Shown here: piece by piece, positions 34,473 through 41,522 of the stretch
How the letters are laid out: the number at the start of each line of letters is the position of its first letter
Numbering within the stretch: position 1 is the first letter of the stretch
Source: Actinomycetota bacterium
Lineage (GTDB): Bacteria > Actinomycetota > Acidimicrobiia > Acidimicrobiales > Ilumatobacteraceae
DNA length: 41,522 nucleotides
Reading direction: 5' to 3'
NCBI GenBank assembly: GCA_018882725.1
Contig: VERK01000003.1
Location: forward strand, 1-41,522
Program-made: the position numbers and the translations under genes
Notes under the pieces: model-generated
The model's database searches: none
The model's input: the letters and a program-made list of their open reading frames with translations, nothing else
What the model was told of the DNA's origin: nothing

Positions 34473-36127
34473 CAACGCCCCTTCGCGGTGAGAGCCACCG
34501 GAACCTCAGCGGCGTCGGCCGATTGACGTGCGTGATAACTCGAACGGGTGAGTGGGCTGGCCTCCACGTGGGCGATTCCGAACCCTTCACCGATCTGCTT
34601 CCACCGGGCGAACTCGTCGGGGTGGATCCAACGCGCGACCGGCAGGTGATGCGAAGTCGGTCGCAGGTACTGACCCATCGTCACGATGCTCACCCCGACC
34701 GAAGCCAGATCGGCGAGGCAACCGTCGACTTCGTCGACCGATTCGCCCATTCCGAGCACCAGACCCGACTTGGTGGTGAGACCGGCCGCGCGCGCGGCCG
34801 ACAGGACGCCCAGACTGCGTGCGTAACCGGCCGAGGGTCGCACTGCGCGCTGCAGGCGAGCCACCGTTTCGATGTTGTGATTGAACACGTCGGGGCGCGC
34901 GCGATACAGCGGAGCGAACGAGGCCACGTCGCCTTTGGCGTCGGACACCAGCGTCTCGACACGCGTGTGCGGGCTGCGTTCGCGAATGGCCTCGATGCAA
35001 GCCGCCACGTGTGACATGCCGCCGTCATCGAGGTCGTCACGCGCGACCATGGTGAGCACGGCGTGCGACAGGTTCATGCGCACGACCGCTTCGGCCACCC
35101 GCTGGGGTTCGTCGGCATCGGGAGCCTCGGGCTTTCGCGTGTCGACCAAGCAGAATCCACACGCACGGGTGCACCGCTCGCCGAGCACCATGAACGTGGC
35201 GGTGCCGTCGCGCCAGCATTCGGACAGGTTCGGACAACCAGCTTCTTCACACACGGTCACGAGGCCGAGGTCGCGCAGAGTCGACTTCACCGCGAGTACT
35301 TCGGGGCCGATCGAGACCTTGGGTCGCAGCCATTCAGGTTTGCGATCGGATACCTCGAGGCCACCCGAGACGCCGGCATCGTGCAAACGAGCGTTCGACC
35401 GCGAGCCGACGCGAACCGGCTCGCCTGGACCCTCGCCGCGCGAGAACCGCGACAAGTCGTCGGGGCGGTGAACCCAGGCGACGTCCTGTCGTTCGACCAT
35501 GCCATTGGCCCAGCGTTCGGCGGCCAGACGCACGACGATGTCGACCACGGCCCGCATCTCGACGTCGACACCTTCTTCGCGCAGAGAGGTGACCGGGCGA
35601 TCACCGATTCCGCACGGAACGATGTGTTCGCGCATGTAGGTGAGATCGGTGGACACGTTCAGTGCGAACCCGTGCATGGTGCGACCGTTGGCGAGTCGAA
35701 CGCCGATCGCGCAGATCTTGCGCGGATTGGGACCGTGCACATCGACCCACACGCCAGGAAAGTCGGGAAGGCGTCCGGCATCGGACACTCCGAGTTCGGT
35801 GAGCGTGTCGATCACGATCTGTTCGACGGCGCACACGTGTTGGGACGCACCGATGCGGTTGTCGAGCGAGATGATGGGGTAACCGACCAACTGGCCGGGC
35901 CCGTGATAGGTGATGTCGCCACCCCGCTTGACCGACACGAATTCGGCGCCCACTGCGGCCGGATCACACTTCAGGTTCTTGTCGAGCTCGGCTCGTGGGC
36001 CGTACGTGAACACGTGCGGGTGCTCGAGCAGGAGCAGATGGTCGTCGTGTCCGTGCTCGAACAACGCGGTCTGGAGCGCGAGAGCCTCCGAGTACGGGAC
36101 TCGGCCCAGCCAGCGCGCTCGGAGCAT
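34472..36127 (-). CDS. lipB/lipA: Octanoyltransferase-lipoyl synthase fusion (LipB-LipA)
   Basis: 551 residues in one uninterrupted frame. Residues 1-205 are LipB: VKRGGDITYHGPGQL (67-80), the catalytic Lys137 in RKICAIGV and the catalytic Cys172 in VPCGIGDRP. Residues 206-262 are a polar linker. Residues 263-551 are LipA: the auxiliary-cluster CX4CX5C at Cys293, 298 and 304, the radical-SAM CX3CX2C at Cys319, 323 and 326, and the C-terminal RSSYHA with Ser530. LipB moves octanoate from acyl carrier protein to lipoyl domains; LipA inserts the two sulfurs. Both halves look active. ATG 36127 lies 3 bp after the E2 stop, and the 3' end overlaps the pirin gene. LipB and LipA are normally separate proteins. 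Confidence 0.95.
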   Translation of the reverse strand: MLRARWLGRVPYSEALALQTALFEHGHDDHLLLLEHPHVFTYGPRAELDKNLKCDPAAVGAEFVSVKRGGDITYHGPGQLVGYPIISLDNRIGASQHVCAVEQIVIDTLTELGVSDAGRLPDFPGVWVDVHGPNPRKICAIGVRLANGRTMHGFALNVSTDLTYMREHIVPCGIGDRPVTSLREEGVDVEMRAVVDIVVRLAAERWANGMVERQDVAWVHRPDDLSRFSRGEGPGEPVRVGSRSNARLHDAGVSGGLEVSDRKPEWLRPKVSIGPEVLAVKSTLRDLGLVTVCEEAGCPNLSECWRDGTATFMVLGERCTRACGFCLVDTRKPEAPDADEPQRVAEAVVRMNLSHAVLTMVARDDLDDGGMSHVAACIEAIRERSPHTRVETLVSDAKGDVASFAPLYRARPDVFNHNIETVARLQRAVRPSAGYARSLGVLSAARAAGLTTKSGLVLGMGESVDEVDGCLADLASVGVSIVTMGQYLRPTSHHLPVARWIHPDEFARWKQIGEGFGIAHVEASPLTRSSYHARQSADAAEVPVALTAKGR

Positions 36128-36130
36128 CGA

Positions 36131-37516
36131 TCAGATCTCGGGTAGCCAGTCGCGGGACTCGAGGATGTCCTTCACGCGCACGAGGAAGCCGGCGGCGTAG
36201 GCACCATCGAACGCACGATGATCCCAACTCATGGCCAAGTTGCCGGTGGGATGAATGGCGATGCTCTCGCCCCCCGACGGCAACGTGACGACGACCGGTC
36301 GACGCACGATCGCATCGGTGGAGAGGATCGCCACTTGCGGCTGGTTGATGATCGGCATGGTGAGCACCGATCCGGCCGAGCCGTTGTTGGAGATGGTGAA
36401 GGTTCCACCCGAAATCTCGTCGGGCGACAACTTTCGACTGCGCGCGCGGCTCGCCAGATCGTTGATTTCGCGCGCGATCGCTCGCAGTCGCTTGCCCTCG
36501 GCGCTGCGCACGACCGGAACCAGCAGACCCTGGTAATCGAGGTCGACCGCGATGCCGAGATCGACGTAACGATGCACTACGAGATCGTCGCCGTTGATGC
36601 TCGCGTTCATGTGCGGGAAGTCGGCCAACGCATCGATGACTGCGCGAGCGATGAACGGCAAGTAGGTGAGGCTGTAACCCTCTTGCGCCTTGAACTCGGC
36701 CTTCACGCGATTGCGCGTGGAGTCGACGTTGGCGAAGTCGACCTCGACCACGCTGAACGCGTGCGGACTGACGTTCTTCGACATGACCATGTGCGAGCCC
36801 GTGGCCTTGCGAATCTTCGACAGCGACACGACCTCGTCGCGATCGCCCACACGCACAGTGGGCGCCGGCGCAGCGGGAGACGTTGTCGCAGCGGGGGCCG
36901 GCGTTGCCACCGGAGCTGGAACAGCCGCGGGAGCCGGAGTCGGCGCGGCGGCGGGTGCGGTCGCGGGGGCCGAGCCGTGCTTGTCGATGTGATCGAGCAC
37001 GTCTTCACGCGTGATTCGGCCACCAGGGCCAGACCCGGCGATGCGATCGACGTCGAGGCCGTGTTCGGCCACGAGACGACGCACGACCGGCGACAACAGA
37101 CGATTGTCGCCCGAGACGGCGGCCGCAGGTGCGGCTACCGGAGCAGGAGCCGGAGCAGGAGCCGGAGCAGGAGCCGGAGCCGGAGCAGGTGCCGGAGCCG
37201 GAGCAGGTGCCGGAGCAGGTGCCGGTGCCGGAGCAGGTGCCGGTGCCGGAGCAGGTGCCGGCGCAGGAGCCGGAGCCGAACCAGCGGCACCCACGACGGC
37301 GATGACCGCACCAACGGGAACCGTTTCGCCCTCGGGCACACGAATCTCGACGAGCACCCCCGCGACGGGTGACGGAACCTCAGTGTCGACCTTGTCGGTC
37401 GACACTTCGAACAACGGCTCGTCGGCCGCCACGGTGTCGCCCACCTTCTTGAACCAACGCGTGATGGTTCCTTCGGTGACCGTCTCACCCAACTGCGGGA
37501 GCGTGACCTCTGCCAT
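36131..37516 (-). CDS. sucB: 2-oxoacid dehydrogenase E2, dihydrolipoamide acyltransferase
   Basis: 461 residues. Residues 1-78 are a single lipoyl domain with Lys42 in VSTDKVDTE as lipoylation site. Residues 80-137 are a striking Ala-Pro linker. Residues 138-180 are the E1/E3-binding domain (RLLSPVVRRLVAEHGLDVDR). After a second Pro/Ala linker comes the catalytic core, ending in SWDHRAFDG with His433 and Asp437. It carries acyl groups between E1 and E3. The acyl specificity (succinyl, acetyl or branched) is not certain; in actinobacteria one E2 can serve more than one complex. E1 is not in the window. lpd lies 18 bp upstream, and LipB-LipA, which would lipoylate it, lies 3 bp downstream. Confidence 0.92.
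   Translation of the reverse strand: MAEVTLPQLGETVTEGTITRWFKKVGDTVAADEPLFEVSTDKVDTEVPSPVAGVLVEIRVPEGETVPVGAVIAVVGAAGSAPAPAPAPAPAPAPAPAPAPAPAPAPAPAPAPAPAPAPAPAPAPAPVAAPAAAVSGDNRLLSPVVRRLVAEHGLDVDRIAGSGPGGRITREDVLDHIDKHGSAPATAPAAAPTPAPAAVPAPVATPAPAATTSPAAPAPTVRVGDRDEVVSLSKIRKATGSHMVMSKNVSPHAFSVVEVDFANVDSTRNRVKAEFKAQEGYSLTYLPFIARAVIDALADFPHMNASINGDDLVVHRYVDLGIAVDLDYQGLLVPVVRSAEGKRLRAIAREINDLASRARSRKLSPDEISGGTFTISNNGSAGSVLTMPIINQPQVAILSTDAIVRRPVVVTLPSGGESIAIHPTGNLAMSWDHRAFDGAYAAGFLVRVKDILESRDWLPEI
37137..37278 (-). repeat. GC-rich 6/12-bp tandem repeat encoding the E2 Ala-Pro linker
   Basis: The plus strand shows about 140 bp of GGAGCC, GGAGCA and GGTGCC hexamers, often as the 12-mer GGAGCAGGAGCC. 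They encode alternating Ala and Pro. The near-identical codons suggest expansion by slippage while the frame is kept. Confidence 0.85.
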
Positions 37517-37534
37517 CGTGATTCCTCTCGATTC

Positions 37535-38944
37535 TCAGGCGTTCAGGCTTCGTCCGGTGAGCGACAACACCGTCTCGCCGAACAACTCGGACAGACTCGG
37601 GTGCGGTTGCACGAACTCGGCGATTTCGTCGACGGTGGCTTCCCAGTTGACGGCGAGATAGCCACCCGACAACTGCTCGGTGACCCACGGGCCGACCATG
37701 TGCACACCCAACACCTGTCCGGCCGAGCCATCGGCGTTGCGCTTGGCAACGATCTTCACGAGACCGTCGATCTCACCCAGGATCTGGGCCCGACTGTTGC
37801 CGCGGAACTGGTGCTTGGCCACGACGACGTCGAGGCCCTGTTCCTTGGCGGCGTCTTCGCCCGGTCCGGCCCAGGCAACTTCCGGATGGCAGTAGATGGC
37901 CCACGGCACGCGGTCGTACGCGATGGGTGCCGGGCCTTCGCCCAACAGGTGCTTCACGGCGAGGATCGCTTCGGCGTAGCCGACGTGTGCGAGTTGCGGC
38001 GTGTTGACGAGATCGCCGATGGCATACACGCCGGGCTCGCCGGTGCGACACCACGCATCGACTTCCACGAAGCCGCGTTCGGTGACCTTGACCGCTGTGC
38101 CCTGCAATCCGAGGAGATCGGCAAAGGGACGGCGGCCGACCGACACCACCACGGCATCGACTTCGAGTTGCTCTCCCTCGCCGAACGACACCACGGTTCC
38201 ACCTGACGCATTGGGTGTGTGGCCGTTCACCATCACACCGGTGCGGATGTCGATGTTCTTCTTCTTGAACGACTTCACGACAACGTTGGCGACGTCGGTG
38301 TCGAGGCCGGGAAGGATCTTGGGCAGACCTTCGAGAATCGTGACCTTCGAGCCGAGATCGGCGAAGGTGGACGCGAACTCACAACCGATCGCACCGCCGC
38401 CGATCACGGCGACGCGGGCCGGTACGTAATCGAGGTCGAGGACTTCGTCGCTCGTCATGATGGGTCCGCCGCGATCGAAACCGGGAATGGTGCGGGGCAC
38501 CGAACCGGCGGCGAGGATGACATTCGCCCCCTGAATGACAGTCGACGATCCATCGTTCATCGAAACGTTCACGGTGCGGTTGACGCCGAGCGATCCGGTG
38601 CCGTTGAACACGGTGACCTTGCGCGACTTGCAGAGACCGCCGATTCCCTTCACCAGACCATCGACGATCTTGCGCTTGCGCGCCTGGGTCACGGCGAAGT
38701 CGACCGACGGGGCCGAGGCGTTGATGCCGAAGTCGGCGGCGTGAGCCACGTGCCGGTACACCGACGCGGTCTCGAGAAACGCCTTGGCCGGAATGCACCC
38801 ACGGTTGAGACAGGTACCACCCAGAGCATCACGTTCGACCAGAGCCACGTTGACACCAGCCGATGCCGCGTACAGCGCAGCGCCGTAGCCTCCGGGACCT
38901 CCACCGATCACGACGAGATCAAATTGCTCGGCCGTACAGACCAC
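37535..38944 (-). CDS. lpdA: Dihydrolipoyl dehydrogenase (E3)
   Basis: 469 residues from GTG 38944 as given in the track. FAD-binding GGGPGGYGAA is at 14-23, and the redox disulfide GGTCLNRGCIPAK has Cys45 and Cys50. A second Rossmann motif VIGGGAIGCEFAS binds NAD, and the active-site dyad HPSLSE (His448, Glu453) is intact. It reoxidises lipoyl groups of E2 with NAD+. The start is doubtful: GTG 38944 overlaps the strong ribosome site GGAGG. The ACG at 38935 lies 8 nt after GGAGG and would give an N-terminus of the usual family form (xAEQFDLVVIGGG). It is the first gene of the lpd-E2-lipB/lipA-pirin operon. Confidence 0.93.
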   Translation of the reverse strand: MVCTAEQFDLVVIGGGPGGYGAALYAASAGVNVALVERDALGGTCLNRGCIPAKAFLETASVYRHVAHAADFGINASAPSVDFAVTQARKRKIVDGLVKGIGGLCKSRKVTVFNGTGSLGVNRTVNVSMNDGSSTVIQGANVILAAGSVPRTIPGFDRGGPIMTSDEVLDLDYVPARVAVIGGGAIGCEFASTFADLGSKVTILEGLPKILPGLDTDVANVVVKSFKKKNIDIRTGVMVNGHTPNASGGTVVSFGEGEQLEVDAVVVSVGRRPFADLLGLQGTAVKVTERGFVEVDAWCRTGEPGVYAIGDLVNTPQLAHVGYAEAILAVKHLLGEGPAPIAYDRVPWAIYCHPEVAWAGPGEDAAKEQGLDVVVAKHQFRGNSRAQILGEIDGLVKIVAKRNADGSAGQVLGVHMVGPWVTEQLSGGYLAVNWEATVDEIAEFVQPHPSLSELFGETVLSLTGRSLNA

Positions 38945-38953
38945 CTCCGCGAA

Positions 38954-38965
38954 CCAGGCGCCTGG
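38954..38965. promoter_or_regulatory. 12-bp perfect palindrome in the lpd leader
   Basis: CCAGGCGCCTGG lies between a candidate -10 (minus-strand TACCTT, 38984-38989) and the lpd ribosome site GGAGG (38948-38944). It could be an operator or a short hairpin in the leader of the lipoyl operon. Confidence 0.4.
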
Positions 38966-38983
38966 GGCGCTGTGCAGGGCTTA

Positions 38984-38989
38984 AAGGTA
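38984..38989 (-). promoter_or_regulatory. Candidate -10 TACCTT for the lpd-E2-lipB/lipA-pirin operon
   Basis: Minus-strand TACCTT lies about 39 nt before lpd. Unlike most genes here this would give a leader of roughly 33 nt with a real Shine-Dalgarno sequence. Confidence 0.35.
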
Positions 38990-39055
38990 GCCGGTGGGAC
39001 CTGCTTTCGAAGGCCCTGATGACCCCTGTCATGCTGGTGTCGAGTCCGACCAGGC

Positions 39056-39481
39056 TCAGGGTTTCCACTGGCTCTGTTCGCCCGCCCGCGTGTAGGCCAC
39101 GGCCTGCAACACCTCCACGGCCACGAATCGGACCGTGCAGGTGATCGGACCCTCGTCTGGCACGACGGTCCGCGCGTCGCAGGCTCCCGAGGTCACCGCG
39201 CCGCTCGGTTCGGTGATGTTGCCGTCCCCGAAAAGTCGCCAACCTTTCAGAACGCTTTCGCCCGGTACACCCGTCATCGTCACCACGGCGTCGGTGCCTT
39301 CCGGCCCGATCGTCACGCGATCGACCGACACGGTCATGTCGCCGAGCTGGGACGACTGGCCGACGGACAGAAACCGAACTTCTTGACGGTCGCCCGCGAG
39401 CTGGAACGCGAACACCACTCCGGCCAGAAGAATGAGCAACGCACAACCCGCCGACAACAGGAGCAAGGTTCGCGTCTTCAT
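39056..39481 (-). CDS. Membrane-anchored extracytoplasmic protein of unknown function
   Basis: 141 residues from ATG 39481. An N-terminal hydrophobic segment (TLLLLSAGCALLILLAGVVF) acts as anchor or signal; the AGC inside it is a poor lipobox because more hydrophobic residues follow. The rest is a beta-rich domain with two cysteines (SGACDARTV, PITCTVRF) that may form a disulfide outside the membrane. I recognise no family. The layout resembles small actinobacterial DUF4352-like extracellular domains, but that is a guess. TAGGCT, 9 nt upstream, serves as -10. Confidence 0.65.
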   Translation of the reverse strand: MKTRTLLLLSAGCALLILLAGVVFAFQLAGDRQEVRFLSVGQSSQLGDMTVSVDRVTIGPEGTDAVVTMTGVPGESVLKGWRLFGDGNITEPSGAVTSGACDARTVVPDEGPITCTVRFVAVEVLQAVAYTRAGEQSQWKP

Positions 39482-39490
39482 GTGACGTTC

Positions 39491-39496
39491 AGCCTA
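39491..39496 (-). promoter_or_regulatory. -10 hexamer TAGGCT for the anchored unknown protein gene
   Basis: Minus-strand TAGGCT ends 9 nt before ATG 39481. Confidence 0.4.
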
Positions 39497-39550
39497 CGAA
39501 CGAGTCGTGAGATCTGTGCCCCTGATCAGGCACGCCTTCGCACTCGGTCG

Positions 39551-39556
39551 TAGCCT
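39551..39556 (+). promoter_or_regulatory. -10 hexamer TAGCCT for the TIGR01777 epimerase gene
   Basis: TAGCCT ends 6 nt before GTG 39563. Confidence 0.5.
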
Positions 39557-39562
39557 GACCTC

Positions 39563-40474
39563 GTGTCCCCCCGCACCATTGCCATCACCGGCGCCAGTGG
39601 CCTCATCGGTACTGCGCTCGCCGACCATCTGACTCGACGCGGCGATCGCGTCGTTCGATTCACCCGATCGGGTTCGTCGAGCAACGACACCATCGCCTGG
39701 AACCCGGCGTCCGGAGCCATCGACTCCGAACGACTGCGAGGCGTCGATGCGGTCGTGCACATGGCCGGAGCCGGAATCGGCGACAAGCGCTGGACCGACT
39801 CGTACAAGCGCGAGATTCTCGAGAGCCGCACCAAGAGCACGTCTCTACTGGCGTCCGCTCTCGCAAGCCTGAGCGACGGACCCAAGGTTCTTCTGTCGGG
39901 TTCGGCCATCGGTTACTACGGCGAATCCGAGACCGCTTCGTTCACCGAAGGTTCGGCGCCCGGCTCCGGATTCCTCGCCGATGTGTGCGTGCAGTGGGAG
40001 GCCGCGACCGACGTGGCCGAGAAGGCCGGAATTCGCGTCGCGCACTTGCGTACGGGCATCGTGCTCAGTCCGCGCGGTGGTGCACTCAAGAAGTTGTTGC
40101 CGCTGTTCAAGATCGGCGCTGGCGGTCGAATGGGTTCGGGTCGTCAGTGGCAGAGCTGGATCTCCATCGATGACGAAGTGCAGGCGATCGATCACCTTCT
40201 GTCGTCATCGGTGTCCGGTGCCGTCAATCTCACCGCACCCCAACCGGTCACTCAGGCCGAATTCACCAAGACTCTTGCTCGCGTGTTGAAGCGTCCGGCG
40301 TTCGTGTCGGTGCCGTCTTTCGGTCCGAAGTTGTTGCTCGGTTCCGAGTTGGCCGACGCTCTCCTGTTCACCGGACAGCGTGTCGAGCCGAAGGTTCTGC
40401 TCGCCGATGGCTACGGGTTCGTCCACCGCGATCTCGAATCGGCTCTGCGATCACTTCTCGGCCGCCCGGTCTGA
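39563..40474 (+). CDS. TIGR01777-family NAD(P)-dependent epimerase/SDR (YfcH-like)
   Basis: 303 residues from GTG 39563. The extended-SDR nucleotide motif AITGASGLIGTALADHL opens the protein. It is followed by the family stretch WNPASGAIDSERLRGVDAVVHMAG, then SYKREILESRTKSTSLLASA and LLSGSAIGYYG with the Tyr of the active site. The C-terminal DUF1731-like segment includes RPAFVSVPSFGPKLLLG. The physiological reaction of this family is not settled. The FAD oxidoreductase follows after 15 bp, probably as an operon. Confidence 0.92.
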   Translation: MSPRTIAITGASGLIGTALADHLTRRGDRVVRFTRSGSSSNDTIAWNPASGAIDSERLRGVDAVVHMAGAGIGDKRWTDSYKREILESRTKSTSLLASALASLSDGPKVLLSGSAIGYYGESETASFTEGSAPGSGFLADVCVQWEAATDVAEKAGIRVAHLRTGIVLSPRGGALKKLLPLFKIGAGGRMGSGRQWQSWISIDDEVQAIDHLLSSSVSGAVNLTAPQPVTQAEFTKTLARVLKRPAFVSVPSFGPKLLLGSELADALLFTGQRVEPKVLLADGYGFVHRDLESALRSLLGRPV

Positions 40475-40489
40475 GCGAGGATCGTCGCG

Positions 40490-41522
40490 GTGTCGTCACT
40501 GCCCCGATCACCCCTTCCTGATTCCGTCGACGTCGCCATCGTCGGCGCCGGTCTGGCCGGACTGGCCACCGCCCGAGTGGTTCACGAAGCCGGATTTTCG
40601 GTCGCTGTGCTCGAATCATCCGACGGAGTCGGGGGTCGTGTGCGAACCGATGAAGTGGACGGGTTCTTGCTCGATCGTGGCTTCCAGGTGTTGCTCACCG
40701 CGTATCCCGAACTTCATCGCCAGTTCGACGTGACGGCGCTCGATCTGCGGGCTTTCGACCCGGGCGCACTCGTGTGGCGCAACGGTCGTGGCTACGAAGT
40801 GTCCGATCCGTTCCGCAAGCCCACGAGCGTGCTGTCCACCGCGTTGGCCCCGGTTGGTTCACCGTTCGACAAGGCGCGCATCGCGTTGCTGCGACGCCGT
40901 GTGCGAACTGGTCACGCATCGCAACTACTTCGCGGCGACGACATGACCACGCGCTCACTTCTCGAGTCGTCCGGCTTCTCGAGCACCATGATCGACCGCT
41001 TCTTCACTCCCCTCGTCGGCGGCATCCAGCTCGACCCGCAACTTTCCGCGTCACGCCGCATGTTCGACGTGATCTTCCGCATGCTCGCCGACGGGGACGC
41101 GGCGGTTCCTGCCCGCGGCATGGGGCAGTTGTCGGCCCAATTGGCGTCGCACGTGCCGACCGACGCGGTTCACTTGTCCACGCCGGTGATCGGTGTCGGT
41201 TCGGGTGAGGTACGCGTCGATGGTGATCGAGTGGTCACGGCTCGCGCCGTGGTGGTCGCCACCGAGGGCCCGGTGGCTCGCCGTTTCGTCGACATACCCG
41301 ATGTCGCCTCCCGATCGGTGTCGTGCGTCTACTTCGCCGCTGATCGCGCACCCACCGCGTCGAAGGCCATCGTGCTCGATGGCACCGGCCGCGGTCCCGT
41401 CCTCAACATCGCCGTCATGAGCAACGTGAGTCCGTCGTACGCCCCGTCGGGCCAGCATCTGATCGCCGCCGCCATCCCCGGTCGCACCGATGGCGACCTC
41501 GAAGCCGACGCTCGTCGACAAC
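40490..41522 (+). CDS. FAD-dependent amine-oxidase-like oxidoreductase (cut by window end)
   Basis: Open from GTG 40490 to the last base, 344 codons seen; the track misses it because there is no stop. A weak ribosome site GCGAGG lies upstream. The dinucleotide-binding motif VAIVGAGLAGLATARVVHEA and the GG doublet VGGRVRT are those of the flavin amine oxidase/protoporphyrinogen oxidase/desaturase superfamily. LDRGFQVLLTAYPE and FFTPLVGGIQLDP follow. The C-terminal FAD contact is outside the window. It may oxidise an isoprenoid, porphyrin or amine substrate; I cannot tell which. Its position 15 bp after the epimerase suggests co-expression. Confidence 0.82.
   Translation, partial: MSSLPRSPLPDSVDVAIVGAGLAGLATARVVHEAGFSVAVLESSDGVGGRVRTDEVDGFLLDRGFQVLLTAYPELHRQFDVTALDLRAFDPGALVWRNGRGYEVSDPFRKPTSVLSTALAPVGSPFDKARIALLRRRVRTGHASQLLRGDDMTTRSLLESSGFSSTMIDRFFTPLVGGIQLDPQLSASRRMFDVIFRMLADGDAAVPARGMGQLSAQLASHVPTDAVHLSTPVIGVGSGEVRVDGDRVVTARAVVVATEGPVARRFVDIPDVASRSVSCVYFAADRAPTASKAIVLDGTGRGPVLNIAVMSNVSPSYAPSGQHLIAAAIPGRTDGDLEADARRQ

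Noticed and set aside
33581-39060. 14-base identity CCGACCAGGCTCAG at the stop codons of pirin (33581-33594) and the anchored unknown (39047-39060)
   Set aside because: Matches of 14 bases are expected a few times by chance in a window this size; I see only two copies and no longer shared structure.
1-41522. CRISPR array, insertion sequence, prophage or attachment site
   Set aside because: No regularly spaced long repeats, transposase or integrase motifs or terminal inverted repeats; gene content and base composition are uniform.

Overview
This window looks like a gene-dense, high-G+C actinobacterial chromosome segment. The lineage call is inference. It rests on mycothiol S-conjugate amidase, an F420-type luciferase-like oxidoreductase, DUF3039 and DUF4031 proteins, several FadE-type acyl-CoA dehydrogenases and many GTG starts. 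An Acidimicrobiia (Ilumatobacter-like) member would fit best. I see 44 genes, two of them cut by the window ends. No intergenic gap exceeds about 150 bp. I see no tRNA, rRNA, CRISPR array, transposase, integrase or phage gene, so this is core chromosome rather than an island.

Layout. 1-6.3 kb: end of an ABC-2 permease, a LarA-like DUF2088 protein, a BtuF-like protein without signal peptide, the small and medium subunits of a molybdenum hydroxylase (no large subunit), an Aur1-type membrane phosphatase/transferase and a FAD amine oxidase. 6.3-15.2 kb: acyltransferase-SGNH fusion, TauE exporter, LLM oxidoreductase, S9 peptidase, NudC, thiolase, SNase lipoprotein. 15.2-24.1 kb: ChbG deacetylase, SCP2-like protein coupled to Mca, PEBP lipoprotein, PAS-GGDEF-EAL protein, acyl-CoA dehydrogenase, B-box rhomboid, a set of very small genes (DUF4031, membrane peptide, FmdB, DUF3039), NUDIX, LysE. 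24.1-32.4 kb: ilvD, FTR1 iron permease, a second acyl-CoA dehydrogenase, thioesterase, NUDIX, then MoxR, CoxE and two XdhC/CoxI-type proteins, the usual maturation set for CO-dehydrogenase-like enzymes. 32.4-39 kb, minus strand: lpd, E2, a LipB-LipA fusion, pirin, M24 peptidase. 39-41.5 kb: a membrane-anchored unknown, a TIGR01777 epimerase and a FAD oxidoreductase cut by the window end.

How the genes work together. The lpd-E2-lipB/lipA-pirin run holds E3, E2, the complete endogenous lipoylation pathway in one polypeptide, and pirin, whose family has been linked to pyruvate dehydrogenase E1. The Mo-hydroxylase S/M subunits and the MoxR/CoxE/XdhC maturation genes lie 25 kb apart; the catalytic large subunit must be elsewhere if the enzyme is functional.

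The strongest non-gene signal is a TAnnnT hexamer ending 6-9 nt before the start codon of 20 of the 44 genes. That spacing puts the transcription start at or next to the start codon, so I infer widespread leaderless transcription. The pattern also decides several starts. Two genes (the DUF4031 gene and possibly lpd) look as if they start at non-canonical codons.
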